From: Pontiellaceae bacterium
Lineage (GTDB): Bacteria; Verrucomicrobiota; Kiritimatiellia; Kiritimatiellales; Pontiellaceae
Direction: 5' to 3'
Assembly: GCA_016937945.1 (NCBI GenBank)
Contig: JAFGVP010000051.1
Span: 1-64,000 of the forward strand
Length of the DNA stretch: 64,000 nucleotides
The position numbers and the translations under genes were made by a program. Shown in pieces: positions 51,164-60,399 of this stretch (position 1 is the stretch's first letter; every line of letters starts with the position of its first letter). A model generated the notes under the pieces. It was not told the DNA's origin and ran no database searches. It was given only the letters and a program-made list of their open reading frames with translations.

Positions 51164-51181
51164 TTAACGGAGAATGACGAC

Positions 51182-52297
51182 ATGATACCTGTCAATACAC
51201 CTCGGTTATGCGGGAACGAAAAGAAATATCTGTTGGAGTGTATCGAAACCGGATGGATCTCATCCGAAGGGCCGTTTGTTCAGCGTTTTGAATCAGAGTT
51301 CTCCGCCTATTGCAATCGGAAGCACGGCGTGGCTGTCGCCAACGGTTCGGCGGCGCTTGATATTGCGGTCAAGGCGATCGGAATCGGCGCCGGCGATGAA
51401 GTTATCATGCCGACCTTTACCATCATTTCTCCGGCGCAGTCGGTTGTGCAGCAGGGCGGTATTCCGGTGCTGGTGGATTCGGATCCGGAAACGTGGAACA
51501 TGGATGTCTCCCAACTCGAAGAAAAAATTACGCCGCGCACCAAGGCGATTCTGGTGGTGCATATTTACGGGCTTCCGGTGGATATGGATCCGGTCATTGA
51601 ACTGGCCCGGAAGCATGGATTAAAAATTATCGAAGATGCCGCCGAAATGCATGGGCAGACCTATAAGGGACGGAAGTGCGGATCGTTCGGCGATATCAGT
51701 GTTTTCAGTTTTTATCCCAACAAGCATATCACCACCGGCGAAGGCGGCATGCTTGTGATAGACGATGACGAGCTGGCGGAAAAATGCCGGGGGTATCGCA
51801 ACCTCTGCTTCCAACCGCAAAAGCGTTTTGTGCATTCGGATCTGGGCTGGAATTATCGCATGACCAATATGCAGGCCGCCCTCGGCTGCGCACAGTTGGA
51901 ACAGATTGACGACACGGTAAAACGCAAACGCGAAATCGGTGCGCTGTACACCGAAAAGCTCAAGGGTATTCCCGGGCTGCAGCTTCCTCAGGTGCGCACG
52001 GAGTATGCGGAAAATATTTACTGGGTCTATGGAATCGTGGTGGAGGATTCGGCACCGTTTTCGGTCGACGATCTGGTGGCGCATCTTGGCTCCAAACGGA
52101 TCGGCACGCGGCCGTTTTTCTGGTGCATGCACGAGCAGCCGGTTTTCCAGACGATGGGACTGTTTGATGGTACGTCGTATCCGGTCGCGGAAAACATGGC
52201 TCGCAACGGATTTTATGTTCCTTCGGGACTGGGCATGAGTAATGACGACATTGATGCCGTCGTTGCCGCATTGCGGGAGAGGATTGGGAATGATTGA
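51182..52297 (+). CDS. DegT/DnrJ/EryC1 sugar aminotransferase (perosamine-synthase-like)
   Basis: 371 aa. PLP-dependent fold with GVAVANGSAALDIAVKAIGIGAGDEVIMPTFTIISPAQSV, IEDAAEMHGQTYKG, and the Schiff-base Lys181 in FYPNKHITTGEGGML. These features match GDP-perosamine synthase and related C4 aminotransferases. It adds an amino group to a keto-sugar nucleotide. The following gene is an N-methyltransferase candidate, so a methylamino or dimethylamino sugar is a plausible product. Confidence 0.88.
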   Translation: MIPVNTPRLCGNEKKYLLECIETGWISSEGPFVQRFESEFSAYCNRKHGVAVANGSAALDIAVKAIGIGAGDEVIMPTFTIISPAQSVVQQGGIPVLVDSDPETWNMDVSQLEEKITPRTKAILVVHIYGLPVDMDPVIELARKHGLKIIEDAAEMHGQTYKGRKCGSFGDISVFSFYPNKHITTGEGGMLVIDDDELAEKCRGYRNLCFQPQKRFVHSDLGWNYRMTNMQAALGCAQLEQIDDTVKRKREIGALYTEKLKGIPGLQLPQVRTEYAENIYWVYGIVVEDSAPFSVDDLVAHLGSKRIGTRPFFWCMHEQPVFQTMGLFDGTSYPVAENMARNGFYVPSGLGMSNDDIDAVVAALRERIGND

Positions 52298-53048
52298 AAA
52301 CTTTGTGAACAGCGCCCGCTACTATGATCTGCTGTACAAGGACAAGGACTACCTGTCCGAGGTTCGTTATGTGCTCGACCTGATTAAGCAGACCAATCCC
52401 GATGCAAAATCGATCCTCAGCCTTGGATGCGGAACCGGGCGGCATGATATCTTGTTTGCACAGGCCGGCTATCGTGTTCAGGGAATCGATCTTTCAAGCA
52501 GCATGACCGATATCGCCACGGCCCGCGCGGCAGGAAGGGGGCTGGATATCTCATTTGCCCAGGGCGACATTCGCGAGCTGGAGCTCGGCGAAAAATTTGA
52601 TGCCGTCATCTCCCTGTTTCATGTAATGAGCTATCAGACGGCAAATGAAGACCTCGAAAAGGTTTTTGCCGTGGCGCGGAATCATCTCAATCCCGGCGGC
52701 TGTTTTATCTTCGATACATGGCATGGCCCGGGTGTCCTGACAGATCGGCCAAGCGAGCGTACCAAAGTAGTCGAGGACGACGATATCTGTTTTGAGCGTA
52801 TTGCCCGGCCGGTTCTGCATGCGGAAGAGAATGTGGTGGATGTTCATTTTTTCATCACCGTTCGTGACAAAGAAAGCGGGCAGGTTGACCAGATGGATGA
52901 GCTGCACCGCATGCGCTATATCTTTACGCCGGAAGTGAAATCACTTGCGCAACGACATGGGTTTGATTATCGCGCAGGCTATGCCTGGATGACGGATATC
53001 AAGCCGGACTTTTCATCATGGAATGCGGTGCATGTGCTCGGAACATAA
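52290..53048 (+). CDS. Class I methyltransferase, possible sugar N-methyltransferase
   Basis: 252 aa from ATG 52290, overlapping the aminotransferase gene by 8 nt. Motif I ILSLGCGTGRHDILFAQAGYRVQGIDLSSSM and motif IV KFDAVISLFHVMSYQTANEDL. The combination of length, motif and tight coupling to a DegT aminotransferase resembles the DesVI/TylM1 N,N-dimethyltransferases that act on amino sugars. Substrate inferred. Confidence 0.75.
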   Translation: MIENFVNSARYYDLLYKDKDYLSEVRYVLDLIKQTNPDAKSILSLGCGTGRHDILFAQAGYRVQGIDLSSSMTDIATARAAGRGLDISFAQGDIRELELGEKFDAVISLFHVMSYQTANEDLEKVFAVARNHLNPGGCFIFDTWHGPGVLTDRPSERTKVVEDDDICFERIARPVLHAEENVVDVHFFITVRDKESGQVDQMDELHRMRYIFTPEVKSLAQRHGFDYRAGYAWMTDIKPDFSSWNAVHVLGT

Positions 53049-54213
53049 CAGACTCCTGATCATTCATCCCGAAGGTAACTTTCACAACAACCCGAACCTG
53101 TTCGGGATTGTGGAACTGCTGCTCGAACGAGGCGTGGGGATCGACTACGTCTGCGAACATCAGTCGTGGAATGCAACGCTGCCGGTGCTTTCCGGCCTGC
53201 GCGTTTTCAAGGCGATGCGCGGCCGGATTCCGGAGACGCTGGCGCCACTGGCGGAGTCCAATCACTACCAACTGATTATCGGGATTGATCAGGGTATTCT
53301 GGACGGGGCAGGAACTGCGCGCCGCCTTGGCATTCCGCTGGGATACATCTCTTACGAAATCCTGTTTGCAAGTGAGTCCGGCGCCGATAAAAAAGCCCCC
53401 GAAATCGAAGCCTGTTCAAGCATTCGTTTTGCCGTGGTTCAGGATGAAATCCGTGGACGCTGCCTGCATGAAGAAAACCGGATTCCGCTGGAAAAGATGA
53501 TTCATATTCCCGTCGCCTATCGCGGTATTCCGGAAATAAAAAAGAGCTCTTTTGTGCATGATGCGCTGAAGATTCCGCACGATAAAAAAATCGCGCTCTA
53601 CATGGGCGCGGTAAATGAGCGCGGTATGATTTCATCCATCCTTCAGTCGCTGCAGCACTGCCCTGATGACTGGGTGCTGCTCCTGCATGATCGCTATGGA
53701 AAGCGCATGAATACCGCGTCCATTCCCGAATCAATCCGCGAGCGCATCTATATCTCCAATCTACAGTTTGATGACTTCCGAACCTCGGCCGACCTGTTGT
53801 GCGGCGTCGATGTCGGGCTGGCATTTTACAACCCGCTCTACACCTCGGAGCTGAACGGAAAAAACATTGCCAATATTGGCATGGCCGGCGGCAAGATCTC
53901 GACCTATCTGCAGTACGGCGTTCCGGTGGTAATCAATGATATTGATCCAATGACCCGGTATGTGGCGCAGTTTAACCTGGGCTCCGTCTGCCATGATTTC
54001 AGCCATCTCTGGGATTCCATTTGCGAGGCCTATGCCACCAGCTCGGCTCAATCCTGTCAGGCATTTTTTGATGCCCACCTCAACCTCGATCGACTCATCG
54101 ATCCCTTCATGGAACAGGTGATGGACTTAATGGGTCCGGCGCTAAAAACGCCGCCACCGCAAACACGCCCGCTAAGCTTCAAGGAATTCCTCACGCAGCA
54201 ACAGCGCAGGTAG
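53023..54213 (+). CDS. GT-B-type glycosyltransferase (putative)
   Basis: 396 aa. The C-terminal half has a GT-B pattern: KKIALYMGAVNERGMISSILQSLQ, VLLLHDRYGK, and a donor-site-like GGKISTYLQYGVPVVIND. The N-terminus is less clear. It overlaps the methyltransferase stop by 26 nt, or 17 nt if the ATG at 53032 is used. Last gene of the operon. Confidence 0.65.
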   Translation: MRCMCSEHNRLLIIHPEGNFHNNPNLFGIVELLLERGVGIDYVCEHQSWNATLPVLSGLRVFKAMRGRIPETLAPLAESNHYQLIIGIDQGILDGAGTARRLGIPLGYISYEILFASESGADKKAPEIEACSSIRFAVVQDEIRGRCLHEENRIPLEKMIHIPVAYRGIPEIKKSSFVHDALKIPHDKKIALYMGAVNERGMISSILQSLQHCPDDWVLLLHDRYGKRMNTASIPESIRERIYISNLQFDDFRTSADLLCGVDVGLAFYNPLYTSELNGKNIANIGMAGGKISTYLQYGVPVVINDIDPMTRYVAQFNLGSVCHDFSHLWDSICEAYATSSAQSCQAFFDAHLNLDRLIDPFMEQVMDLMGPALKTPPPQTRPLSFKEFLTQQQRR

Positions 54214-54386
54214 GGTTACGCTATCGAGCGGTAAGATCTTATTACCACGAACTCTTCTTGATGGGGCTTGATTTGAACACTTGTTTCAATGATGCCTATT
54301 TCCGGCAAGCGACATCTCAACTGATCATGGAATGATGAACCACATGCACTGGAATAGCCTCTGCGAAGCTGATCTCGAAAAATGTG

Positions 54387-56273
54387 TTATTGTGCTCGTA
54401 CGCGAAAAAACCTGGTTGCAGATTTGTTCCATTGCGAGGTGTCACAATAAAGTGAACCTGAACTGAGAGTATTTGTAAGGAGAGGAATCCACGGCTTACG
54501 AAGCTGTTCTCTTGATTCAAGGATGATCTCTTTGTTGTGAGCCCAGGTTATTGTGAATCCAAAATTTGTCTCATCAATTTGTTCATCAAGTATCATAACG
54601 GGTAACCACAAAACAGTTGGCATTTCACTGAATGTAGATGTCCATCCACTTTGCCCAGGAAGATAATAGATGATTGCGTTTGTTACGCCCGAGAACACTG
54701 AAGTTCCGAGTGTCGGAGCATCCCCTCGGAAGTAGATTCTGGAAAGGTTTGTGCAATCCTCGAAGGTCGAATCACGAATTTCAGAAATGCTGGCGCTAAT
54801 TTCAATTTCCGATAGATTTGTGCAACTCTCGAACGCAGAATACCCGATTGTCTCGACGCTATCGGGAATCACCATAGACGATAGGTTTTCACAATACTGG
54901 AATGCATAGCGTCCAATGGAAGTTATATTTTCGTGTATGGTGAGATTGGTAAGGCTGTAGCAACAGGTAAATGTACTTTCAAATATATTTGTTACACCTT
55001 CAGGAATTACTAAATTCGAGAGGCTCTCGCAATGGGCAAATGCTCCAAAACCAATGTAGGTGGTCGCTTTGGGAATAATGACATTTGTCAGACTGGTGCA
55101 ATTTCGAAATACATCAAACCCAATGCGGGTGATGCTGTCTGGAATCAAGATGCTTACAAGGTTGTGGCATCCATAGAACGCTCGGTCTCCTGTTGATGTG
55201 AAGCTGTCTGGGAGTGCGATGCTTGTAAGTCCATCGCAATTGTAGAACACAAAGTCCGGCAGATCGGTCAACCCTTCAGAAATCCTTATATCCTTCAATC
55301 CAGAGCAGGATCCAAAGACATATGAGCCTAGGCGGTTAATACTGTCTGGTAGAAATATGTTAGTCAGTCCTGAGCAATATTGAAAAGCAGATGATCCGAT
55401 TGAGATTAATGTGGTCGGGAATTCAATTTCCTGCAAGCTTGAGCAGTACTTGAACGCATCATAACTGATGGAAGTAAGTTCTGATGAGAAGACAACATTG
55501 CTCAGTTGAGTGCACTGAAGGAACGTTCCCTCTGGAATGATTGTGATATTCTGGGGAAGTTCTACATAATTGAGCTTTCCGCAACTTCTAAATACCCGTG
55601 TTCCGAGGTTTGTAACACTGTTTGGAATGATGATGCTTGTCAGGTGCTCACAATCCTGAAATGCGCTGTCACCTATAGATGTAAGTGTTTCAGGTAATGT
55701 GATATCAACCAGTTTTGTGCAACCGTAAAATGCTGCACGGTCAATGCATTTGATGCCGCTGGTAAAAATTACGTTAGTCAGGTATGCGCAGTCATAAAAT
55801 GCTGCTTTGTCAATTGCGGCAATGTTTGAGGGGATTGTGATCTCTTTTAAAGCTGAGTCTTGAAAGGCATATTCGGGAAGGTTAGTGAGGCCGGCACCAA
55901 TCGTACAGTCCGTCATCGAGGCACAACCGTCAAAAGTTTTAATTCCAAGCGTCCTAACACTGTCAGGAATAATAAATTGTCGTAATCCCCAGCAATCGGC
56001 AAAGGCTTCTTCTCCGATATCCTTAATCGTATCTGGAAGTGTTATGCTATACAGATTATATTTCCGTTCAAAGGCATTGTTCCCAATAGACGTAACGGGA
56101 AGGCCTTCAATCGTATCAGGAATGACAATGGTTTTATTTGTTCCAGTGTAACCCGTAATTGTAATCGTTCTTCCTTCGTTCGTGTATGCATAGTCGAGTG
56201 CAAATACTATGGGTGGAAACATTACAAGTATGAGTATTCCTAGCAGATGAGCCTTTTCAGTAATTCGAACCAT
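54387..56273 (-). CDS. BspA-like leucine-rich repeat surface protein
   Basis: 628 aa from ATG 56273, with GGAG upstream. Signal-like start (AHLLGILILVMFPPIVFA). Then about 18 or more repeats of 23 residues of the LRR_5/BspA type, such as TSIGDSAFQDCEHLTSIIIPNSV. The C-terminal 100 aa is a non-repeat beta domain. Proteins of this kind are exported and mediate adhesion in other bacteria. The gene is clearly more AT-rich than its neighbours, suggesting recent transfer. Confidence 0.88.
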   Translation of the reverse strand: MVRITEKAHLLGILILVMFPPIVFALDYAYTNEGRTITITGYTGTNKTIVIPDTIEGLPVTSIGNNAFERKYNLYSITLPDTIKDIGEEAFADCWGLRQFIIPDSVRTLGIKTFDGCASMTDCTIGAGLTNLPEYAFQDSALKEITIPSNIAAIDKAAFYDCAYLTNVIFTSGIKCIDRAAFYGCTKLVDITLPETLTSIGDSAFQDCEHLTSIIIPNSVTNLGTRVFRSCGKLNYVELPQNITIIPEGTFLQCTQLSNVVFSSELTSISYDAFKYCSSLQEIEFPTTLISIGSSAFQYCSGLTNIFLPDSINRLGSYVFGSCSGLKDIRISEGLTDLPDFVFYNCDGLTSIALPDSFTSTGDRAFYGCHNLVSILIPDSITRIGFDVFRNCTSLTNVIIPKATTYIGFGAFAHCESLSNLVIPEGVTNIFESTFTCCYSLTNLTIHENITSIGRYAFQYCENLSSMVIPDSVETIGYSAFESCTNLSEIEISASISEIRDSTFEDCTNLSRIYFRGDAPTLGTSVFSGVTNAIIYYLPGQSGWTSTFSEMPTVLWLPVMILDEQIDETNFGFTITWAHNKEIILESREQLRKPWIPLLTNTLSSGSLYCDTSQWNKSATRFFRVRAQ

Positions 56274-56568
56274 TGTTGATCTCCAATCAATCATTCTTAT
56301 GTAGTAACAGATTGGTGATGCAAGGTGATAATAATTCTTTGTGCCTGATTGGCCGTGCGGTTCACTCCTTTGCAATGGATCAATTCAGTCATTCTGCAGT
56401 CTCTATTTCAATTTTCCCTCGCGGAGGATATGTCGGGAATGAAATCATTGCAGGCGGGGCGTCCTCGGTACCTATTGCAACTGTCCCGGCTTCTTTGTCT
56501 TTTAAACGAAGCGAAGCAAGGAAAACGTGCGGATCCAAAAAAGTCTTCCCCGCAGAGGGAACACTCGC
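56274..56568. other. Gap upstream of the BspA-like gene
   Basis: About 295 bp. The left part is the leader of the minus-strand BspA-like gene. The right part holds a possible minus-strand terminator (56537-56561). No gene is seen. Confidence 0.45.
56537..56561 (-). terminator. Possible terminator of the minus-strand glycan operon
   Basis: TTCCC (56546-56550) and GGGAA (56557-56561) form a short stem. On the minus strand it is followed after 3 nt by TTTTTT (56542-56537). The stem is only 5 bp. Confidence 0.45.
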
Positions 56569-57339
56569 CTATTTTTTTGCGGCGTAAGTCTGCCGTTCCT
56601 CCCGGATCGGGTAGAGGCCCCTGCTCTGGAGGGAGCGGTAGATGCCTTTGCGATCATCATCAATCGCAGCAAACAGTTCATCCTTGGAAATGCAGGTATT
56701 GACCGGCAGCCAGTCCAGTCCGTTGTGGATGTTCTTTTCGAAATCAAACGGCGTGGCCGTGGACCAACGGCGCTCTTTTCGGGAGCATGGATTCAGTACT
56801 ACTTTACGGAACAGCTCTGTCTTCATGATGGAGGGATAAATGATGAAATAATAAAGGGGTTCGTTTTGCGCGATGAGCGCATGATTTTCGGTGTCATTCG
56901 CAAAGTGCAGGATGCTTCCGCCTTCCTGCATTTCAACCACGGCATAGCGCTTCATCAGGACCGAGTGAAAGGAGTAGCACATCATGTCGGCATTATGCCG
57001 ACGCATGTCGTGGATGACGTTGTTCATATATTCCGGCGACGCCACGCAGATATGATCCTCCACCCAGCAGAGCACATAGTCCGTCGGGATTTCATCCAGC
57101 AGCTCCGTCGTATCAAAGAACCAGCCTTCCTTCGACTCTTTGAAGCTGAGATGCAGCGGTTCATCTACGTGCATTTCCAGAAACCAGGCCGCCTTTTTTC
57201 GATGCCGTCCGCGAATGTTGATCACCCATTTTTCAGGACGAACGCCCTGGAACGATTGAAAGGAATCAATCATTCGAAGCAGGCGTTCGTCGGTATCGAT
57301 GAAGAAATTTGCAAATACGGTTAGCCCAGACGCATTCAT
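56569..57339 (-). CDS. Putative glycosyltransferase
   Basis: 256 aa from ATG 57339, whose ATGA overlaps the preceding gene's stop. LTVFANFFIDTDERLLRMIDSFQSFQG at the N-terminus and WVEDHICVASPEYMNNVIHDM in the middle suggest a GT-A-like fold with an acidic motif (VEDH). The family is not certain. Confidence 0.6.
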   Translation of the reverse strand: MNASGLTVFANFFIDTDERLLRMIDSFQSFQGVRPEKWVINIRGRHRKKAAWFLEMHVDEPLHLSFKESKEGWFFDTTELLDEIPTDYVLCWVEDHICVASPEYMNNVIHDMRRHNADMMCYSFHSVLMKRYAVVEMQEGGSILHFANDTENHALIAQNEPLYYFIIYPSIMKTELFRKVVLNPCSRKERRWSTATPFDFEKNIHNGLDWLPVNTCISKDELFAAIDDDRKGIYRSLQSRGLYPIREERQTYAAKK

Positions 57340-58472
57340 TCCCAAAACTCGATCCGGTCGTTAATGTTCTCGAGAATATCCTTCTTGATTTCCTCGTTGT
57401 AGACACCGGCCTTCAGGATCACTGCCGCGCGATCAAGACTCTTCAGGTGCTTCGGAGAATAGACGAGCTGGCCGGTTCCGTAGAGACGCTTTCCCTGTTT
57501 CAGGGGATCGTTATCCAGCAGGCCCTGCAATCGCTCTTCCGAAAGGCCGAACATCAAAAGGTATTGTGCAAAAACGTGAGCGCCAAATAGGAAGACCGGA
57601 ACGTCGCAGGCTTCGATCCGTTGGTTCAGCTCGGCCACCAGCTGTTCATGGTATGCAATGTAATCCCTATACAGGCGGACATTGGATTCATACAGTCCTG
57701 CCGGCAGCGGTTGTTCGGTCACGGAGGCATCCTTGACGGCGCAGTAAAAGATGCTGTGGTCCTCCATGAAATATTTCTGAGCCTCGATCCTGAAGCCATT
57801 CTTTGCGAGCAGGTATTCAATATAGGGTTCCGTCAGGAAAATCGTGTGCTCAAAGTTGATACAGTTGGTGTATTTCCGCTTGAGCATTTCCGCCATGCGG
57901 GGCAGGGAGAAGATCAGATATTTTCCTTCCGGAATGAAGGATGACAGCTGTTTAAGGAACGTGTCCGGATGATACATATGTTCCAGAACATGCGAATGAA
58001 CGACCGCATCAAAGCTGCCTTCAAAGGCAAATGACTCATCAAAGAAGCCCTTGATGTATTGCGCCGGTGTTCCTTCAACCGGTGACGGATTCGGCTCAAG
58101 AATCGTCCATGGAATGGATTGATACTTTGCATGTTCCCGCGCCAGCACACCGTGCCCTCCGCCGATTTCAAAAACGGAGCCGGGGAGATAGTTGTGAATG
58201 AATGCGGCAAAGGATGCGTGATGCTTCAGCCACAGTCCGCCAATGCTTCCTGCATTGTGCGACTCGGCATAGAGCACCTCCGGCGGAATCAGTTTTTTCA
58301 GCTGGATCGCGCCGGAGCTGCGGCTTACCACCCATTCCATGTCGGCGGTTTTATCCTGCCCGGCGGCGGCATCCGTGCATCCCATGTAAATCGGAAAATC
58401 GGAGAAGGTGTAGAGCTCTTCCAGGTCCTGTGCATGAGTGACGGCACACGCTGTTCTTTCCTCGCAATTCAT
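57336..58472 (-). CDS. C-methyltransferase-type sugar methyltransferase
   Basis: 378 aa. A Cys-containing N-terminal region (FPIYMGCTDAA) precedes a Rossmann methyltransferase domain (VFEIGGGHGVLAREHAKYQSIPWTILEPNPSPV; FDAVVHSHVLEHMYHPDTFLKQL). The C-terminal domain (VPVFLFGAHVFAQYLLMFGLSEERLQGLLDNDPLKQGKRLYGTG) is the second Rossmann-like domain of TylC3-type C-methyltransferases. These add a C-methyl branch to keto-sugar nucleotides. Confidence 0.8.
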   Translation of the reverse strand: MNCEERTACAVTHAQDLEELYTFSDFPIYMGCTDAAAGQDKTADMEWVVSRSSGAIQLKKLIPPEVLYAESHNAGSIGGLWLKHHASFAAFIHNYLPGSVFEIGGGHGVLAREHAKYQSIPWTILEPNPSPVEGTPAQYIKGFFDESFAFEGSFDAVVHSHVLEHMYHPDTFLKQLSSFIPEGKYLIFSLPRMAEMLKRKYTNCINFEHTIFLTEPYIEYLLAKNGFRIEAQKYFMEDHSIFYCAVKDASVTEQPLPAGLYESNVRLYRDYIAYHEQLVAELNQRIEACDVPVFLFGAHVFAQYLLMFGLSEERLQGLLDNDPLKQGKRLYGTGQLVYSPKHLKSLDRAAVILKAGVYNEEIKKDILENINDRIEFWE

Positions 58473-58473
58473 C

Positions 58474-60042
58474 TTATTTCCTCAGTTCGTTGTAGAGCAT
58501 GGTTTTTCCCAGAGCATACAGCATCAGGGAGTAGGGGAAGTGGTGCAGCGCGGCAATATTCAGGTAGATCAGCGCCGTCAGAACCCGCACCTTTTTCAGG
58601 TCATACCCATTGGCTCCAAGCCATTCGCAAAAATAGGCTTCGCACTCGATCAACTCCGGCTTGCGTGCCAGCTCGAAGGTTACCGTATTGCCATCCCACG
58701 TTGCACTGTACTGATCATCGGCAATCAGTTCATGGCAGACAATCATGCCGTGCAGCAGCTTGGCAAAATCATAGTACAGATCGCCGACCGTTTTGATTCC
58801 GCCGAAATCCTGCCGCCAATCCAGGAACTTAAACGTGCAACCGTCCGGCAGCACCATGATATTTTCAAAATGGAAGTCACCATGAAAGCGGCAGGCAATC
58901 CCGTCAGAGATCCAGCCCCAATCCAGTTCGTTCAACAGTTCATCGAGGGACGGGTAGACTTCTCCATTAATGATCTCGGCATTGTCGGTCTGCCCGAAGT
59001 TTTTGTAAAACAGAGCGACGCGGTCGAAGGTCTTCTTTTCATAGAACTTCCTGCAGACGGCATCAAACTCCGTACGCTCCTCCGTGCTCAGTTCAGCGGT
59101 CGTCCAGAAGGTCTTTGAATATTCGAGTAGCTTGTCCAGCAGGGGAACGTCGGCGACTTTCGACATCACGTCTCCATCGATCAGATCGCAGGAATACATA
59201 AACTCCGTACTGCCGGTGGTGCGGGGTACAAATCCATCCAGTTCTATCGCGCGCTGCACGCGGCCTTTGATAAATTCGGCGTCGGCGGAAAACTTGATTA
59301 CCGTGTCGTTCACAAACCAGATGGCTTCATTTTCCTTTTCCAGAATGTTCGGATTGATCGTGGCGCGATAGACCGATTCGGCCTTTTTCAAGGCCTCCAG
59401 ATTGCCGGTGTCATACCAGTCAAATGCATAAGCCGCCACGTTATTACCGAGCAGCGCTTTCATGCCATAGGCCTCGCCCGTCTGGATGGCGGTGGTGCCG
59501 CCGGATTCCATGGCACGCCAGAACGCTTCCCAATCCTTGATCGCCGCGAGGCCGATGTAGGCCTTGTGCCGGCTGCCGGTGTCCGTGGACTTTTCACAGA
59601 TGTCGGAAACATGCTGTCCGTCGAGCTGCAACGTTCGGTATTGCGACAACTCGTCCACCTCGGCATAGCCCATCCAGTTTTCATTCAGCGGGGGAATCGT
59701 TTGCCGAACCAGGGTGTCGCTGGAGATAAAATAGAACGGCCGCCGGAGGTATTCCCTGCAACACAGCATGGTCCATCCCAATCCTGATCCGGGGCCCTCA
59801 AACGGATCCACGGATACATATTGGAAAGACCTTTCAGGATAGGCCAGCGAAAGAAACTCCTTGATCAGATGCCCCTTGTAGCCCAGCGCGATCACGAATT
59901 CGCTGTCTTCCGGAAACTGTTCGATGAGGTGGGAAAGAATGGGTCGGTGCGCAAGCGTCACCAATGATTTATTCAGGTGCTTCGTCTTGTTCTCAAGCCG
60001 GGTGCCCAGCCCCGCCGCCGGAATGAATACGCAGTCTGCCAT
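58474..60042 (-). CDS. Nucleotidyltransferase-kinase fusion
   Basis: 522 aa, two domains. Residues 1-240 are a sugar-phosphate nucleotidyltransferase with the pyrophosphorylase signature IPAAGLGTRLENKTKHLNKSLV. Residues about 250-520 are a choline/aminoglycoside-kinase-like domain with the catalytic loop HGDFHFENIM (Asp389) and the metal site FKFLDWR. A fused enzyme could phosphorylate a sugar or small alcohol and then activate it with a nucleotide. Substrate unknown. It lies 1 nt before the C-methyltransferase gene. Confidence 0.8.
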   Translation of the reverse strand: MADCVFIPAAGLGTRLENKTKHLNKSLVTLAHRPILSHLIEQFPEDSEFVIALGYKGHLIKEFLSLAYPERSFQYVSVDPFEGPGSGLGWTMLCCREYLRRPFYFISSDTLVRQTIPPLNENWMGYAEVDELSQYRTLQLDGQHVSDICEKSTDTGSRHKAYIGLAAIKDWEAFWRAMESGGTTAIQTGEAYGMKALLGNNVAAYAFDWYDTGNLEALKKAESVYRATINPNILEKENEAIWFVNDTVIKFSADAEFIKGRVQRAIELDGFVPRTTGSTEFMYSCDLIDGDVMSKVADVPLLDKLLEYSKTFWTTAELSTEERTEFDAVCRKFYEKKTFDRVALFYKNFGQTDNAEIINGEVYPSLDELLNELDWGWISDGIACRFHGDFHFENIMVLPDGCTFKFLDWRQDFGGIKTVGDLYYDFAKLLHGMIVCHELIADDQYSATWDGNTVTFELARKPELIECEAYFCEWLGANGYDLKKVRVLTALIYLNIAALHHFPYSLMLYALGKTMLYNELRK

Positions 60043-60047
60043 GAAAC

Positions 60048-60389
60048 CTACCTGTTGTAATCGTCTGAAATACGCACGACATCATTTCCGTCGTCCGGCA
60101 GGCTCGCTTCCAGATACACGCTGGTTTCAACGGCTTCCATTCGATGGATATACTTCGGCTCGATGGTTACGAATTCATTTGCTGTGTAATCGATCGCTTC
60201 AAGTGTTTCCGGTGTGCTGCCGGAATAGATACGAAGCACTCCGGAGAGCACATAGATCGTTTCCATTTTATAGTTGTGATACTGCAGGCTGCAGCGATGC
60301 CCCTTGTTCATGGTCAGTCGCTTTACCATGTATTTTTCATTGATCTCAAGGATCTCTTCGCAACCCCACGGTTTTTCTATTCTCGTCAT
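60048..60389 (-). CDS. Mannose-6-phosphate isomerase type II-like cupin
   Basis: 113 aa. EKPWGCEEILEINEKYMVKRLTMNKGHRCSLQYHNYKMETIYVLSGVLRIYSG, read across cupin motif 1, is the cupin part of ManA/ManC-type enzymes. The HRCSLQYH segment carries the usual metal-site His and Gln. It is only the cupin domain, as in small stand-alone sugar isomerases. Confidence 0.8.
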   Translation of the reverse strand: MTRIEKPWGCEEILEINEKYMVKRLTMNKGHRCSLQYHNYKMETIYVLSGVLRIYSGSTPETLEAIDYTANEFVTIEPKYIHRMEAVETSVYLEASLPDDGNDVVRISDDYNR

Positions 60390-60399
60390 CGTATGTGCC

